Positions 51,261 through 60,735 of a DNA stretch of 64,000 nt are shown piece after piece. The notes beneath the pieces were generated by a model, which was not told the origin of the DNA, ran no database searches, and saw only the letters and a program-made list of their open reading frames with translations. Numbering within the stretch: position 1 is the stretch's first letter; every line of letters starts with the position of its first letter. The position numbers and the translations under genes are program-made. The stretch comes from Chromohalobacter sp. 11-W (GTDB lineage: Bacteria; Pseudomonadota; Gammaproteobacteria; Pseudomonadales; Halomonadaceae), in the NCBI RefSeq assembly GCF_029889905.1, contig NZ_JARANZ010000010.1, forward strand, positions 1 through 64,000. The letters run 5' to 3'.

Positions 51261-52331
51261 TTATTCTTGCTCTTGTGCCTGCTGCACCTGCTCGCGGATA
51301 TCGTCGATCAGCTCGCCGCCGATCTGGTCGCGCCAATCCTTATAGACCGGCTCCAGTGTGTCCTGGAAGACCTTGACCTGCTCGGGGCTCAGCTCGGTGA
51401 TCTGCATGCCTGAATCTTTCAGGTCCTGCTTGATCTGATCGTTCAGCGTACGGCTAACTTCACGCTGATAGTCGCCCATCTTGGTGGCTGCGTCGCGCAC
51501 CAGCGCTTGATAATCTTCCGGCAGACGGTCCCAGAAGCGAGCGGAGACCAGGGTGATGAACGGCGTATAGACGTGGTTGGTTTCAGTGGCGTAGTCCTGC
51601 ACTTCGTTGAACTTGGACGACTCGATGGTGATCCAGGGGTTTTCCTGGCCATCGACGACACCTTGCTCAAGCGCCGTGAACAGTTCCGCGAAGGACATCG
51701 GCGTGGGGTTGGCGCCCAGTGTCCGCCAGATATCCAGGTGAAGATCGTTTTCCATGGTGCGGATCTTCAGGCCATCGAGATCTTCCGGCTTTTCGACGGG
51801 ATGCTGACTGTTGGTCAACTGGCGATAGCCATTCTCGCCCCAGCCGATAGCAACCAGGCCCTGAGAGGACGCGTCTTCGAGCATTTGCTGGCCGATCTCG
51901 CCATCGAGTACGGCATCCGCCATTTCCGGCTGGGGGAACAGGAACGGCAGGTCGAATACGGCGAACTGCGGGAACATGTTCACTAGCGGCGAGGTGGATG
52001 GCATGGTCATTTCCAGCGTGCCCGCCTGCAGTGCGCTGGTGGCTTCGCGGTCATCGCCTAGCTGGGCACCGGGGAAGAGATCCACTTGGATATGCCCATC
52101 ACTGCGTTGTTCGACGATCTTCTCGAAATACTGAAGGCCGCGATATTGCGCGCCGGATTCCGTGGTACCGATGCTGAATTTGATCTTGAAGTCGCCATCG
52201 GCTTGAACCTTGTCGCCTGTGACGTCGGGCAGTGCGGGCATTTCGGTCGCCGCGGAGGCACTGAGTGCGGTCAAGCCAAGAAAGGCGCCGCCGACGACCG
52301 AAACAAAGCGTGTCGTTGTGGTTGTTGTCAT
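51261..52331 (-). CDS. dctP: TRAP transporter solute-binding protein (DctP), L-fuconate-associated system
   Basis: 356 residues with an N-terminal signal peptide (MTTTTTTRFVSVVGGAFLGL onward, cleavage after SASA). The mature part has KIKFSIGTTESGAQYRGLQYF, PGAQLGDDREA, GLKIRTMENDLHLDIWRTLG with the ligand-binding Arg, and ALEQGVVDGQENPWITI. These are all family features. It lies between L-fuconate dehydratase and dctQM on the - strand. The start follows CAGGAGGACAAG. The 206 bases between it and the dehydratase gene (52332-52537) show no recognisable element. Confidence 0.92.
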   Translation of the reverse strand: MTTTTTTRFVSVVGGAFLGLTALSASAATEMPALPDVTGDKVQADGDFKIKFSIGTTESGAQYRGLQYFEKIVEQRSDGHIQVDLFPGAQLGDDREATSALQAGTLEMTMPSTSPLVNMFPQFAVFDLPFLFPQPEMADAVLDGEIGQQMLEDASSQGLVAIGWGENGYRQLTNSQHPVEKPEDLDGLKIRTMENDLHLDIWRTLGANPTPMSFAELFTALEQGVVDGQENPWITIESSKFNEVQDYATETNHVYTPFITLVSARFWDRLPEDYQALVRDAATKMGDYQREVSRTLNDQIKQDLKDSGMQITELSPEQVKVFQDTLEPVYKDWRDQIGGELIDDIREQVQQAQEQE

Positions 52332-52537
52332 CTTGTCCTCCTGGAACTGATGATTAGTGCTGGCATGTGTGTCACGAATGACACCGGTATCATCGCGACC
52401 TGCACCAGAAACCCTTGCCTACTGATGGGTCACGCGATGTCCTTGGCAGAGAGTGTGTCTGCTCTTGAGCATCTTAATGTTGAACATACACCTAGATGCC
52501 CCCTGTTGAGACTTCATCGTTAGTCGTAGATGGCCAA

Positions 52538-53854
52538 TTAATTTTCGCTGGAAGCCTCATGCCAGGCCTCTCCGTCGGGATAGCGATGACGTTCGAGAGA
52601 GTCATCATGCATGGTGATGCTGTAGCCGGGGGCTTCGGGAACCTGATAACGGCCTCGGTGAATGCGCACCGGATCGACGAAGTGTTCATGAAGGTGGTCG
52701 ACGTATTCGAGGATGCGACCGTCCAGCGAGCCGGAGACGGCGATATAGTCGAACAGCGAAATGTGTTGCGTGTACTCGCACAGCCCCACGCCACCGCCGT
52801 GCGGGCAAACCGGCACGTCAAACTTGGCGGCCATCAGCAGCACCAGGATCACTTCGTTGAGTCCGCCCAGCCGCGCGGCATCGATCTGGCAATAGTCGAT
52901 GGCATCGGCCTGTAATAGCTGCTTGAACATCACGCGGTTATGGCAGTGCTCGCCGGTGGCGACACCCATGGGGTCGAGCCGGCGACGAATTTCGGCATGG
53001 CCGAGGATGTCGTCGGGGCTGGTAGGCTCCTCGATCCACAGTGGATCGAATTCCGCCAGGTCGCGCATGTTGGCGATGGCTTCGTCCACGTCCCACATCT
53101 GGTTGGCGTCCATCATCAGCTCGCGGTCCCAGCCGATTTCATCACGCAGTATGCGGGCGCGCTGGCGATCCTCCTCGAGGTTGCCGCCGACCTTCTGCTT
53201 GAAATGGGTCCAGCCTTCGGCCAGCGCTTCGCGCGCCAGGCGTCGCATCTTGTCCTCGGAGTAGCCGAGCCAGCCGGCGGAAGTGGTATAGCCGGGGTAG
53301 CCCTCGGCGCGCATGTGGGCTTCGCGTTCACTTTTGCCGGCTTCCTTGCGCTTGAGCAAGGCGATGGCTTCCTGCGGCGTCAGCGCGTCGGTGACGAAGC
53401 GGAAATCCAGGCACTGGACCAATTGCTCGGGGGACATGTCCGCCAGCAGCTTCCAGACTGGCTTACCTTCGCGCTTGGCCCATAGGTCCCACACGGCGTT
53501 GACGATGGCCGCCGCCGCCAGGTGCATGACGCCCTTTTCCGGTCCCAGCCAACGCAGTTGGCTATCACCGCTGGTGAGGTCGCGCCAGAAGGTGCCCATA
53601 TCGGCGGTGATCGCTTCGAGATCGCGTCCCACAATGCGCGAGGCCAACGCCTCGACACCCTTGACGCAGACATCGTTGCCGCGCCCGATGGTAAAGGTCA
53701 GGCCATGGCCTTGATGGGCATCGTCGGCATCGGTGGTCAGGGTCACGTAGGTGGCCGAATAATCCGGCGCTGCGTTCATGGCGTCTGAGCCATCGAGCTG
53801 CCGCGAGGTGGGAAAGCGAATGTCACGCGCTTGTAGGTGGGTAATCGTGGTCAT
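52538..53854 (-). CDS. fucD: L-fuconate dehydratase (enolase superfamily)
   Basis: 438 residues, the length of Xanthomonas FucD. Enolase-superfamily catalytic elements are visible: HFKQKVGG (Lys-X-Lys base), LMMDANQMWDVDEAI (metal Asp), WIEEPTSPDDILGHA (metal Glu), GVATGEHCHNRVMFKQLL (metal Glu) and VCPHGGGVGLCEYTQHI (His). FTIGRGNDVCVKGVEAL near the N-terminus is also characteristic. It dehydrates L-fuconate to 2-keto-3-deoxy-L-fuconate; homologues also accept L-galactonate and D-arabinonate. It heads the operon fucD-dctPQM-glcD-like. Confidence 0.92.
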   Translation of the reverse strand: MTTITHLQARDIRFPTSRQLDGSDAMNAAPDYSATYVTLTTDADDAHQGHGLTFTIGRGNDVCVKGVEALASRIVGRDLEAITADMGTFWRDLTSGDSQLRWLGPEKGVMHLAAAAIVNAVWDLWAKREGKPVWKLLADMSPEQLVQCLDFRFVTDALTPQEAIALLKRKEAGKSEREAHMRAEGYPGYTTSAGWLGYSEDKMRRLAREALAEGWTHFKQKVGGNLEEDRQRARILRDEIGWDRELMMDANQMWDVDEAIANMRDLAEFDPLWIEEPTSPDDILGHAEIRRRLDPMGVATGEHCHNRVMFKQLLQADAIDYCQIDAARLGGLNEVILVLLMAAKFDVPVCPHGGGVGLCEYTQHISLFDYIAVSGSLDGRILEYVDHLHEHFVDPVRIHRGRYQVPEAPGYSITMHDDSLERHRYPDGEAWHEASSEN

Positions 53855-54032
53855 GATCTAGCGTCCTGAAGAGAGAGCGGTCTGCGCCGCGTCAACGAGT
53901 GTTATTCAGGATCAGACTAAGGCGAACTATCAATAACAGGCCAATCGCAATTTTATTGTGGCGATTTCTTCTGGTTATCGCGTGATGCGAGGGCTCGCGG
54001 GGCTGCTTCTGGTGCGTTAAGATTTTAATTGA

Positions 54033-54075
54033 ACATTGTGTGCAATATTCAATATTGTGACGTTGGTCTAATCGA
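54033..54075. promoter_or_regulatory. Composite candidate operator upstream of the UxaA/GarD-family gene
   Basis: ACATTGTGTGCAATATTCA (54033-54051) contains the palindrome ATTG-N4-CAAT. After seven bases it is followed by GACGTTGGTCTAATCGA (54059-54075). Nearly the same two blocks occur upstream of tctC at 61789-61831. The site lies in the 322-base region between fucD and the + strand lyase gene, about 100 bases before the latter. The rest of the region shows no gene. Confidence 0.65.
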
Positions 54076-54176
54076 CGTTTTCCGAGCGGCGTCTGAGAGT
54101 ACGTTTAGAACCAATGTCCCGAAATCGATGCGTCCCACCGTGGCGGCGAGGCGTGTCCTTGTTACCGAGGTCCATC

Positions 54177-55706
54177 ATGCAGCTCATCAATACGACACCG
54201 TCGGTCATCCGACTCAACGCGACCGATAACGTGGGGGTCGCCACGCGTGCCGTGCCGGAAGGCTTGCCGCTCGGCGTCGACGAGTGCGTGGCACGTCACA
54301 ATATCGATGCTGGACATAAGGTGGCGCTGACGCCGCTCGCCAAGGGTGACAGCGTCATCAAGTACGGTCAGGTCATCGGCCGGGCGAGCCGTAATATCGC
54401 CGTCGGCGAGCACGTGCATACCCATAATCTCGACATGCTCGAGCGCGATACGGCGCTGGAGGGCTTCGAGCCTTTTCCGCGTACGCCGGCGAGTGACACG
54501 GGGCGCACTTTCATGGGCTATCACCGCCCCAACGGTCAGGTGGGCACGCGCAACTATATCGGTATTCTGTCGACCGTGAACTGCTCGGCGACCGTGGCCA
54601 AGGTCGCCGCCGAACGGCTCAATGCGGAGGGTGAAATCGCGGCATTGGGTTTCGATGGCGTGGTGCCGATTACCCACGGTTCGGGCTGCGCGATGAATAC
54701 CGAGTCCGAGGGATTCGCCTTTCTCGAGCGCGTCATCGCGGGCTATGCGCGGCATCCCAACTTCGCGCACGTGGTGATCATCGGGCTGGGGTGTGAAACC
54801 AACCAGGTCAAGCAGTTGGTGGAGAAGTCGGGCCTGGAGGATGCCGCGCGCCTGGCCTACTTCAACATTCAACAGGTCGGCGGCACGCGCGCGAGCATCC
54901 AGATGGCCTGCGACAAGGTGCTGGACATGGCGCGCAGCCGCGAACGCGATGAGCGACGCCCCGCGCCGCTCCATCACTTGAGCGTGGCGTTGCAATGCGG
55001 TGGCTCGGATGGTTATTCGGGTATCACCGCCAACCCGGCGCTGGGGCACGCCGCTGATCTACTCGTGCGTCACGGGGGCAGCGCGATCTTGAGCGAAACG
55101 CCGGAGATCTACGGCGCCGAGCATTTGTTGCTGGATCGCGCGGTGGACGTGGACGTCGCGCGGAAGCTGCTGGAACGCATCGCCTGGTGGAAGCATTACA
55201 CCGAGATCAACGGCGCGGAACTCAACAACAACCCCTCGCCGGGCAACAAGGCTGGAGGCTTGTCGACGATTCTGGAAAAATCCCTGGGCGCGGTGGCCAA
55301 GGGTGGGGCATCGAGCCTCAACGATGTGCTCGAATACGCCGAGCCGCTCAAGGTGCCGGGCTTCAATTTCATGGACAGTCCCGGTTATGACCCGGTCTCG
55401 GTCACCGGACAGATCGCCTCGGGCGCGACCGTGGTGTGCTTCACCACCGGGCGTGGCTCGGTCTCCGGTTTCAAGCCGGCGCCATGCCTCAAGCTGGCCA
55501 CGAATACGCACATGTATGAGACCATGAGTGAGGACATGGACCTCAACTGTGGGGCCATCATCGACGGTGAGGTCTCGGTGGAGGAGATGGGCGAGGCGAT
55601 TTTCGAGCGGATCGTCGCCGTTGCGTCCGGCGACGCCAGTGCCAGCGAATCGCTGGGCTATGGCAGCAATGAATTCGTGCCCTGGATGGTCGGCGCGATC
55701 ACCTGA
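54177..55706 (+). CDS. UxaA/GarD-family hydro-lyase (altronate/galactarate dehydratase or sulfo-lyase-like), full length
   Basis: 509 residues. The N-terminal SAF domain (about 10-85) ends in the conserved VGEHVHTHNL. The large domain begins FMGYHRPNGQVGTRNYIGI and has THGSGCAMNTESEGF, GLGCETNQVKQLV, ALQCGGSDGYSGITANP and NNPSPGNKAGGLSTIL. The family eliminates water (altronate, galactarate) or, in the split SuyAB form, bisulfite from sulfolactate. Here both parts are fused. The neighbours include two dehydrogenases and a TTT transporter but no aldolase or kinase, so the substrate is open. The ATG at 54177 follows CGAGG; the frame extends to 54114 without support. Confidence 0.82.
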   Translation: MQLINTTPSVIRLNATDNVGVATRAVPEGLPLGVDECVARHNIDAGHKVALTPLAKGDSVIKYGQVIGRASRNIAVGEHVHTHNLDMLERDTALEGFEPFPRTPASDTGRTFMGYHRPNGQVGTRNYIGILSTVNCSATVAKVAAERLNAEGEIAALGFDGVVPITHGSGCAMNTESEGFAFLERVIAGYARHPNFAHVVIIGLGCETNQVKQLVEKSGLEDAARLAYFNIQQVGGTRASIQMACDKVLDMARSRERDERRPAPLHHLSVALQCGGSDGYSGITANPALGHAADLLVRHGGSAILSETPEIYGAEHLLLDRAVDVDVARKLLERIAWWKHYTEINGAELNNNPSPGNKAGGLSTILEKSLGAVAKGGASSLNDVLEYAEPLKVPGFNFMDSPGYDPVSVTGQIASGATVVCFTTGRGSVSGFKPAPCLKLATNTHMYETMSEDMDLNCGAIIDGEVSVEEMGEAIFERIVAVASGDASASESLGYGSNEFVPWMVGAIT

Positions 55707-55748
55707 CGAACGCCGCGCTGCCATCACGTTCAGGAGCGCTCGAACCGC

Positions 55749-56750
55749 GTGCACGCATCAATCGGGGAGTACGACAGCCGCATGGCCAGATCGTTGAAGG
55801 ATCAACTTTATCGGGTAGTCCGCGAGGCCATCGAGGATGGGCGTCTCGAGCCGGGGTTGGTGCTGCTGGAAGGACATCTCGCCGAGCACTTCGCGATGAG
55901 TCGTTCGCCGGTACGCCAGACCTTGGCACGCCTCCATGCGGAAGGGCGAGTCTGTCGCTTCGAAGGGCGCGGCTACCAAGTCGGCGCACAACCCGGCGAC
56001 GCGGTGCGCCGCTCGCTGGGAAAGAGCGATTTCCGCGCTTCGCGTATCGAACGCACGGATACGTGGCGTGCGCATGCCGAGGGCGTAGAGCGCGACGTGG
56101 TGCTGTGCTCGATGAAAGGGCGCTTCGAACTCAACGAACTGCAACTGGCGCGCTCGTTGTCGGTGAGTCGGACCCTGACGCATCGCATCCTGCTGTATCT
56201 GCAGAGCATCGGGGTGGTCGAGAAGGTCAAGTACAGCAGTTGGACGGTGGTGCCGCTGGACGACACGCGCCTGCACGATCTTTACCAGGCACGGCGTCAG
56301 CTAGAACCGTTCATGATGACCCGTGCCGCCGAGACGTTGAGCGACGCGGACATCCAGCGTTATCTGACGCGCCTGGATAATGCCGCGCGCGATTACCCCC
56401 AGGTGCCCAGCGCATTGCTCGATGCCCTCGAGAATGACCTGCACCATGAGGCACTGATGCGCGGCAACAACGCCGAAATCATGACCATGTTGCGTCGCAC
56501 GCGGCCGATTCTATTGATTAGCAAGCACCTATTGGGCTCGTCGATCGAGCTGCCCAGCGTGGCGCCGTTTTTCGACGAGCATCGATATGTGTTCGAAAAG
56601 GCCCGTGCCCGTCACGGTGAAGGCGCGGGACGCGCGCTTGAAGAACATCTGGCACGCTCCGAATCTCAGGTGCAGGCGCGTCTGGCCGATTTTCGCGATG
56701 CCGGCGCGATTGAAGTGCCGGATTATCTGCGCGAGGTCGCGCCTTCCTGA
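55749..56750 (+). CDS. GntR-family regulator with two winged-helix domains and an FCD-like domain
   Basis: 333 residues, about 100 more than a normal FCD regulator. The first winged helix (about 14-80) has LAEHFAMSRSPVRQTLARLH. A second one (about 110-170) has LNELQLARSLSVSRTLTHRI and a wing ending SSWTVVPLDD. The C-terminal part (about 175-320) is helical, with LYQARRQLEPFMMTRAAETL as in FCD domains. Duplicated DNA-binding units could read the two-block operator found at both ends of this cluster. A GTG at 55749 with AGGAGCG upstream is used here; the ATG at 55782 is an alternative. It follows the lyase gene by 42 bases. Confidence 0.8.
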   Translation: MHASIGEYDSRMARSLKDQLYRVVREAIEDGRLEPGLVLLEGHLAEHFAMSRSPVRQTLARLHAEGRVCRFEGRGYQVGAQPGDAVRRSLGKSDFRASRIERTDTWRAHAEGVERDVVLCSMKGRFELNELQLARSLSVSRTLTHRILLYLQSIGVVEKVKYSSWTVVPLDDTRLHDLYQARRQLEPFMMTRAAETLSDADIQRYLTRLDNAARDYPQVPSALLDALENDLHHEALMRGNNAEIMTMLRRTRPILLISKHLLGSSIELPSVAPFFDEHRYVFEKARARHGEGAGRALEEHLARSESQVQARLADFRDAGAIEVPDYLREVAPS

Positions 56751-56768
56751 TCGGCGACCTGCCGCCGG

Positions 56769-57677
56769 TCAGCTCGGGCGTTCGCCGTTGCGCCGGCGCA
56801 GCTCGCGTATCAAGGCGCTGTGGTCAAGCTCGCCGTCGCCGTGCGCGACCAGATCCCTGAACAAGCCATCCACCAAGCGCGATACCGGAAGCTCAAGCGA
56901 TAATTCATCCGCGAGTTTTTGCGCGGTTTGCGTGTCCTTCCACTGCCATTTGGCGGGTCCGCCGGGGCGGAAATCTTCCCTGAGCATGCGTTCGCCGTGG
57001 ACTTGAAGGATGGTCGAGTCGGCAAAGCCGCCCAGCAAGGCCTCGCGCACTTTGGCGGGGTCGGCACCGCCGCGTTCGGCGAGCAGCAAGGCTTCGGCCA
57101 CCGTGGCGATAGTGTTGGCGACGATCGTCTGATTGGCCAGCTTGGCGAGTTGGCCGCTACCCGCGGGGCCGACATGCACGTCGCGTCCGAGGTGCGAAAA
57201 AAGCGCTCTCGCTTGCGCGTAGGTGGCCGCTTCGCCGCCGACCATGATCGCCAACGTGCCGTCGATGGCGCCGCGTTCGCCACCGGACACCGGTGCATCC
57301 AGATAGCCGACGCCCGCTGCCTCGGCGGCCTGGGCCTGGCCCCTGGCGGCCTCGACCGGGATCGAACTCATCACCACCAGAGTCGCACCAGGCGCCATGT
57401 GGGCGATCACGCCGTCGTCACCTAGCAAAACGTCGTCGCATACCGGTCCCGAGCTGAGCATGACCATGATGAGATCGGCGTCGGTGGCGGTGTCGTTCGC
57501 CGAATGGGCTACTTCGATACCGTGCTCGTGCAGTGTCTCTGTCTTGTCGGGCGTGCGGTTCCAGGCGCGGACCCGATAGCCCGCCTCGGCGAGACGGCGA
57601 GCCATCGGCGCGCCCATGAGGCCGGTGCCGATCACGCCGATGGTGTTGATATCGTGCATGCGCTTATCTTGTTTCAT
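56769..57677 (-). CDS. 3-hydroxyisobutyrate dehydrogenase family (GarR/tartronate-semialdehyde-reductase-like)
   Basis: 302 residues. The motif GVIGTGLMGAPMARRLAEAG binds NAD(P), DAPVSGGERGAIDGTLAIM is the substrate signature, and GSGQLAKLANQTIVANTIA carries the catalytic Lys. Members reduce tartronate semialdehyde, oxidise L-threonate or hydroxyisobutyrate, or reduce sulfolactaldehyde (YihU). It is the last gene of the tctC-tctB-tctA-ldh2 operon and starts one base after the Ldh2 stop. The product assignment cannot be narrowed from sequence alone. It converges with the GntR gene. Confidence 0.85.
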   Translation of the reverse strand: MKQDKRMHDINTIGVIGTGLMGAPMARRLAEAGYRVRAWNRTPDKTETLHEHGIEVAHSANDTATDADLIMVMLSSGPVCDDVLLGDDGVIAHMAPGATLVVMSSIPVEAARGQAQAAEAAGVGYLDAPVSGGERGAIDGTLAIMVGGEAATYAQARALFSHLGRDVHVGPAGSGQLAKLANQTIVANTIATVAEALLLAERGGADPAKVREALLGGFADSTILQVHGERMLREDFRPGGPAKWQWKDTQTAQKLADELSLELPVSRLVDGLFRDLVAHGDGELDHSALIRELRRRNGERPS

Positions 57678-57678
57678 C

Positions 57679-58746
57679 TCATAACCCCAGTGCGCGACTC
57701 AACGAACCGTCTGCCAATGTCGAGCCGGCGACGGCCTGGCGTAGCGAGTCGACGACATCATCGGGCAGGGGAATTCCCTCACGTAGATACCGCTGGCGCT
57801 TGGCGAGGCCGGATTGACCGGGCAAGCGCACCGCGACCTCGGGGTCGGCGCGCTCGGCATCGAGGCAGCGCCGGGTGAGGAAGTCGGTTTCCTCGACGAA
57901 GGCATCGGTGCCGCCGAAACGTGCCGGATCGATGACCATCACCGTGGCCGAGGCGCCCCATTGGGTCGGGGCGTCCTTGCGACCGAAACCGCCGAGCGCC
58001 GAGGTCAGTGCTTCGACCATCAGCCCCAGGGCGAATCCCTTATGACCGAAGGCCTGCCCCCCGAGTGGCAGAATGCTGCCGGGCGGTGTGGTGAAGAAGT
58101 CCTCGGGGTCGTCGCTGACCGTTCCCCGGTTGGTGAGGATGGCCGGATGCGCGAGCTTGCCACCTGCGGCGCGTGTCTTGTTGACGGTGCCGTTGGTGAT
58201 GCTCGACATGCTGACATCGATCAGCATGGGGTTGTCGCGACCCGGGATGCCGATCGCCAGTGGGTTCGGCGTGTACACGGGCGTTACGCCGCCATAGGGC
58301 GCGACCGACGCCACTGTGGGGTCCGAGCTGAGCACGATGGGCACCAGGTTGCGCTCGACGAGGGGGCGCAAATAGGCCGCCAGGCAGGCGATGTGATGGG
58401 AGCGCTTGAGCGTGACGATGCCGATACCGAATCCTTCGGCCGCTTGTCGTGCATGTTCCAACGCGCGCCTGACCAGGTACGGCCCCAACACATAATGCCC
58501 ATCGATCGCGGCGGCCACGGGGCTGCTTTCCGTCATCTCGAGCGTGTCGGGGTCGCCGCTCGCCTTGCCGGCCTTGAGGTCCTTGAGATAGCCATGCGCG
58601 AGTTTGATGCCATGCGTGTGGTGGCCGAGGAGATCGCCCTCGACCAGCACGTCGGCGGTGGTGTCGGCGACCTCTCGATGTGCGCCGGCCTCCTCGAAGA
58701 GGGCCGTCAAGAGCTCATGAAGTTGTGCAGGTGAGTAGGTGGTCAT
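57679..58746 (-). CDS. Ldh2/malate-lactate dehydrogenase family oxidoreductase
   Basis: 355 residues. The family features are GDLLGHHTHGIKLAHGYL near residue 40, IVTLKRSHHIACLAAYL with the catalytic His, YTPNPLAIGIPG and GHKGFALGLMVEAL. Enzymes of this NAD(P)-dependent fold include ComC ((R)-sulfolactate dehydrogenase), ureidoglycolate dehydrogenase, YiaK and malate/lactate dehydrogenases. It overlaps tctA by four bases and is followed at once by the GarR-like gene. Paired dehydrogenases of different folds suggest inversion or oxidation of a chiral 2-hydroxy acid. Confidence 0.85.
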   Translation of the reverse strand: MTTYSPAQLHELLTALFEEAGAHREVADTTADVLVEGDLLGHHTHGIKLAHGYLKDLKAGKASGDPDTLEMTESSPVAAAIDGHYVLGPYLVRRALEHARQAAEGFGIGIVTLKRSHHIACLAAYLRPLVERNLVPIVLSSDPTVASVAPYGGVTPVYTPNPLAIGIPGRDNPMLIDVSMSSITNGTVNKTRAAGGKLAHPAILTNRGTVSDDPEDFFTTPPGSILPLGGQAFGHKGFALGLMVEALTSALGGFGRKDAPTQWGASATVMVIDPARFGGTDAFVEETDFLTRRCLDAERADPEVAVRLPGQSGLAKRQRYLREGIPLPDDVVDSLRQAVAGSTLADGSLSRALGL

Positions 58747-60251
58747 GGCGTCCTCGGGGATTGGGGAGCGCCGCGATAACGGCGATAGAGGCGAATGAAC
58801 AGCGGCACGAACCAGATCAGGATGACCATGGCACCCAGGCCTGCGCTGATCGGGCGTGAGAAGAAGCTGAGCAGGTCGCCGTTGCTCTTGAGCATCGAGC
58901 TCATGAAGTTGTTCTCCAGCGTGCCGCCGAGTACCAGCCCCAGAATGGCCGGGGCCATGGGGAAGTCGTTGCGCGCCAGGATGAACGCGACCGAGCCGGT
59001 GATCAGCATGATCCAGACATCGGTAATCGTATTATTGATGGCAAAGGCACCCACGATGCAGAAGCACAGGATGATCGGCATCAATATCTTGCGCGGTGTC
59101 AGGATGAAGACCTTGGCCGAGCGAATGGCGATATAGCCGATGGGCAGCATGATCAAGTTGGCGATGAAGAACACGATGAATAGGGCATAGATGAGGCCGC
59201 CACCGTCCATGAAGATGGTGGGCCCGGGGTTCATGCCTTTCATGTACAGCACGCCGATGACGATGGCGGTGATCGAGTCGCCGGGAATGCCGAAGACCAG
59301 TGCGGGCACCCAGGCGCCGCTGATGCCGGAATTGTTGGCCGAGCTGGCGTCGACGATGCCCTCGATGTGGCCGGTGCCATAGGCGTCCCTGTCTTTCGAC
59401 CGGCTTTTGCCCATGGCGTAGGAAATCCAGGCCGCGATATCGGCGCCAGCGCCGGGCAGCGCGCCGATCAGAGTACCGGTCGAGCTCCCGCGTAGCAGGT
59501 TGCGCCAGTAGCGCTTGAGGTGCTTGGGAACGCTGCTGAAGACCTCGTCCTTGTGCACGGCGGGGACGTTGCGGCCCTCGTTGCGCGAGCCGTAGAACAT
59601 CATTAGCTCGTTGAGCGCGAACATGCCGATCATCACGGGGATGAAATTGACGCCGGCCATCAAATCCGGAATGCCGAATGTGAAACGCGGGGCGCCGCTC
59701 ATCATGTCGAGACCGACGGTGGAAAGCAGCAAGCCTACCAGCAAGGAAAGGAAGGCCTTGGTCTTGGACCCGATAGAAATGAAGATCGAGCAGCTCAGGC
59801 CCAGCAAGGCCAGCCAGAAATACTCGAATGAGCTGAACTTGAGTGCGACCTCGGCGAGCGAAGGCGAGACGAAGACCAGCACCAGCGTGCCGAACAATCC
59901 GCCGAACATCGAGCACACCAGGTTGGTACCCAGCGTTTCGCGCGCGCGCCCTTGTCGTGCCAGTTGATGCGATTCGCCGACATAGGCGGCCGACGCGGGG
60001 GTACCGGGAATGTTGAGATAGGTACCGGGAATGTCGCCGGCAAAAATGGCCATCGCCGACGTGGTGACGATCGCCGCGATGGCGGGCGTCGGGTCCATGT
60101 AAAAGGTGATGGGCACCAGCAGCGCGACGGCCATGGTGGCGGTCAGCCCGGGCACTGCGCCCACGAATACGCCGAAAATGGCCGCGCCGATGATTACCAG
60201 CAACGTCTGGAAATTGAAGACCAGCGCCAGGCCTTGCAGAAATGCATCCAT
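58743..60251 (-). CDS. tctA: Tripartite tricarboxylate transporter large permease (TctA)
   Basis: 502 residues with about 11-12 membrane segments. Typical elements are FGVFVGAVPGLTATMAVALL, PGTPASAAYVGESHQLARQG, GALPGAGADIAAWISYAMGK and FGIPGDSITAIVIGVLYMKG. It is the main channel of a TTT system with TctB and the periplasmic TctC. It begins 3 bases after the tctB stop and overlaps the Ldh2 gene. Confidence 0.93.
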   Translation of the reverse strand: MDAFLQGLALVFNFQTLLVIIGAAIFGVFVGAVPGLTATMAVALLVPITFYMDPTPAIAAIVTTSAMAIFAGDIPGTYLNIPGTPASAAYVGESHQLARQGRARETLGTNLVCSMFGGLFGTLVLVFVSPSLAEVALKFSSFEYFWLALLGLSCSIFISIGSKTKAFLSLLVGLLLSTVGLDMMSGAPRFTFGIPDLMAGVNFIPVMIGMFALNELMMFYGSRNEGRNVPAVHKDEVFSSVPKHLKRYWRNLLRGSSTGTLIGALPGAGADIAAWISYAMGKSRSKDRDAYGTGHIEGIVDASSANNSGISGAWVPALVFGIPGDSITAIVIGVLYMKGMNPGPTIFMDGGGLIYALFIVFFIANLIMLPIGYIAIRSAKVFILTPRKILMPIILCFCIVGAFAINNTITDVWIMLITGSVAFILARNDFPMAPAILGLVLGGTLENNFMSSMLKSNGDLLSFFSRPISAGLGAMVILIWFVPLFIRLYRRYRGAPQSPRTP

Positions 60252-60254
60252 GGC

Positions 60255-60722
60255 TTACCCCCAGATGCTCATGAGGCCCTCGGGGAGGGGAATGAGCAGG
60301 TAACGAGAGAACAGAAGATCGACGATCAGCGCCGCGACGAGGGAAACGCCAAGTGCCAGCAGAGGCGGTGTGCGCCGTGCCAGCATCAATACGAACATGA
60401 CCAGGGCGAGGCTGAGCAGGGCGCCCAGCCACTCGCTGGTGAGAATATAGAAAACGATGGCGAGACCCGGCAGGATGGAAAGCAGCGTATTGCGCAACTG
60501 CTCACGGTCCATATGCCAGGTCATACCGTGCCCGATGCCCTTGAGTGCCCCGACATGACTGATTGCGAGTATCAGACCGCCAATCATGAACCCTCCCCCG
60601 ATGAGGGAGGGAAACAGTGAAGGCCCATACTGCAGGCTCGGCATGGTGGGGAACTGCTGGGCCACGAGATAGACGATAGCGCCCGCTGCCATGAACGCGA
60701 GGCCGAGGAGGAAGTCTTTCAT
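60255..60722 (-). CDS. tctB: Tripartite tricarboxylate transporter small permease (TctB)
   Basis: 155 residues with four membrane segments. It has the usual N-terminal LGLAFMAAGAIVYLVAQQFP, then YGPSLFPSLIGGGFMIGGLI, and ends PLPEGLMSIWG. It partners with TctA. The start follows GGGAGGCCACG. The gene sits between tctC and tctA with short gaps. Confidence 0.88.
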   Translation of the reverse strand: MKDFLLGLAFMAAGAIVYLVAQQFPTMPSLQYGPSLFPSLIGGGFMIGGLILAISHVGALKGIGHGMTWHMDREQLRNTLLSILPGLAIVFYILTSEWLGALLSLALVMFVLMLARRTPPLLALGVSLVAALIVDLLFSRYLLIPLPEGLMSIWG

Positions 60723-60735
60723 CGTGGCCTCCCGG

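Noticed and set aside
59032-60432. 466-residue open frame on the - strand overlapping tctA and tctB
   Set aside because: It overlaps two clear transporter genes in another frame and has an Arg/His/Ala-rich composition without motifs.
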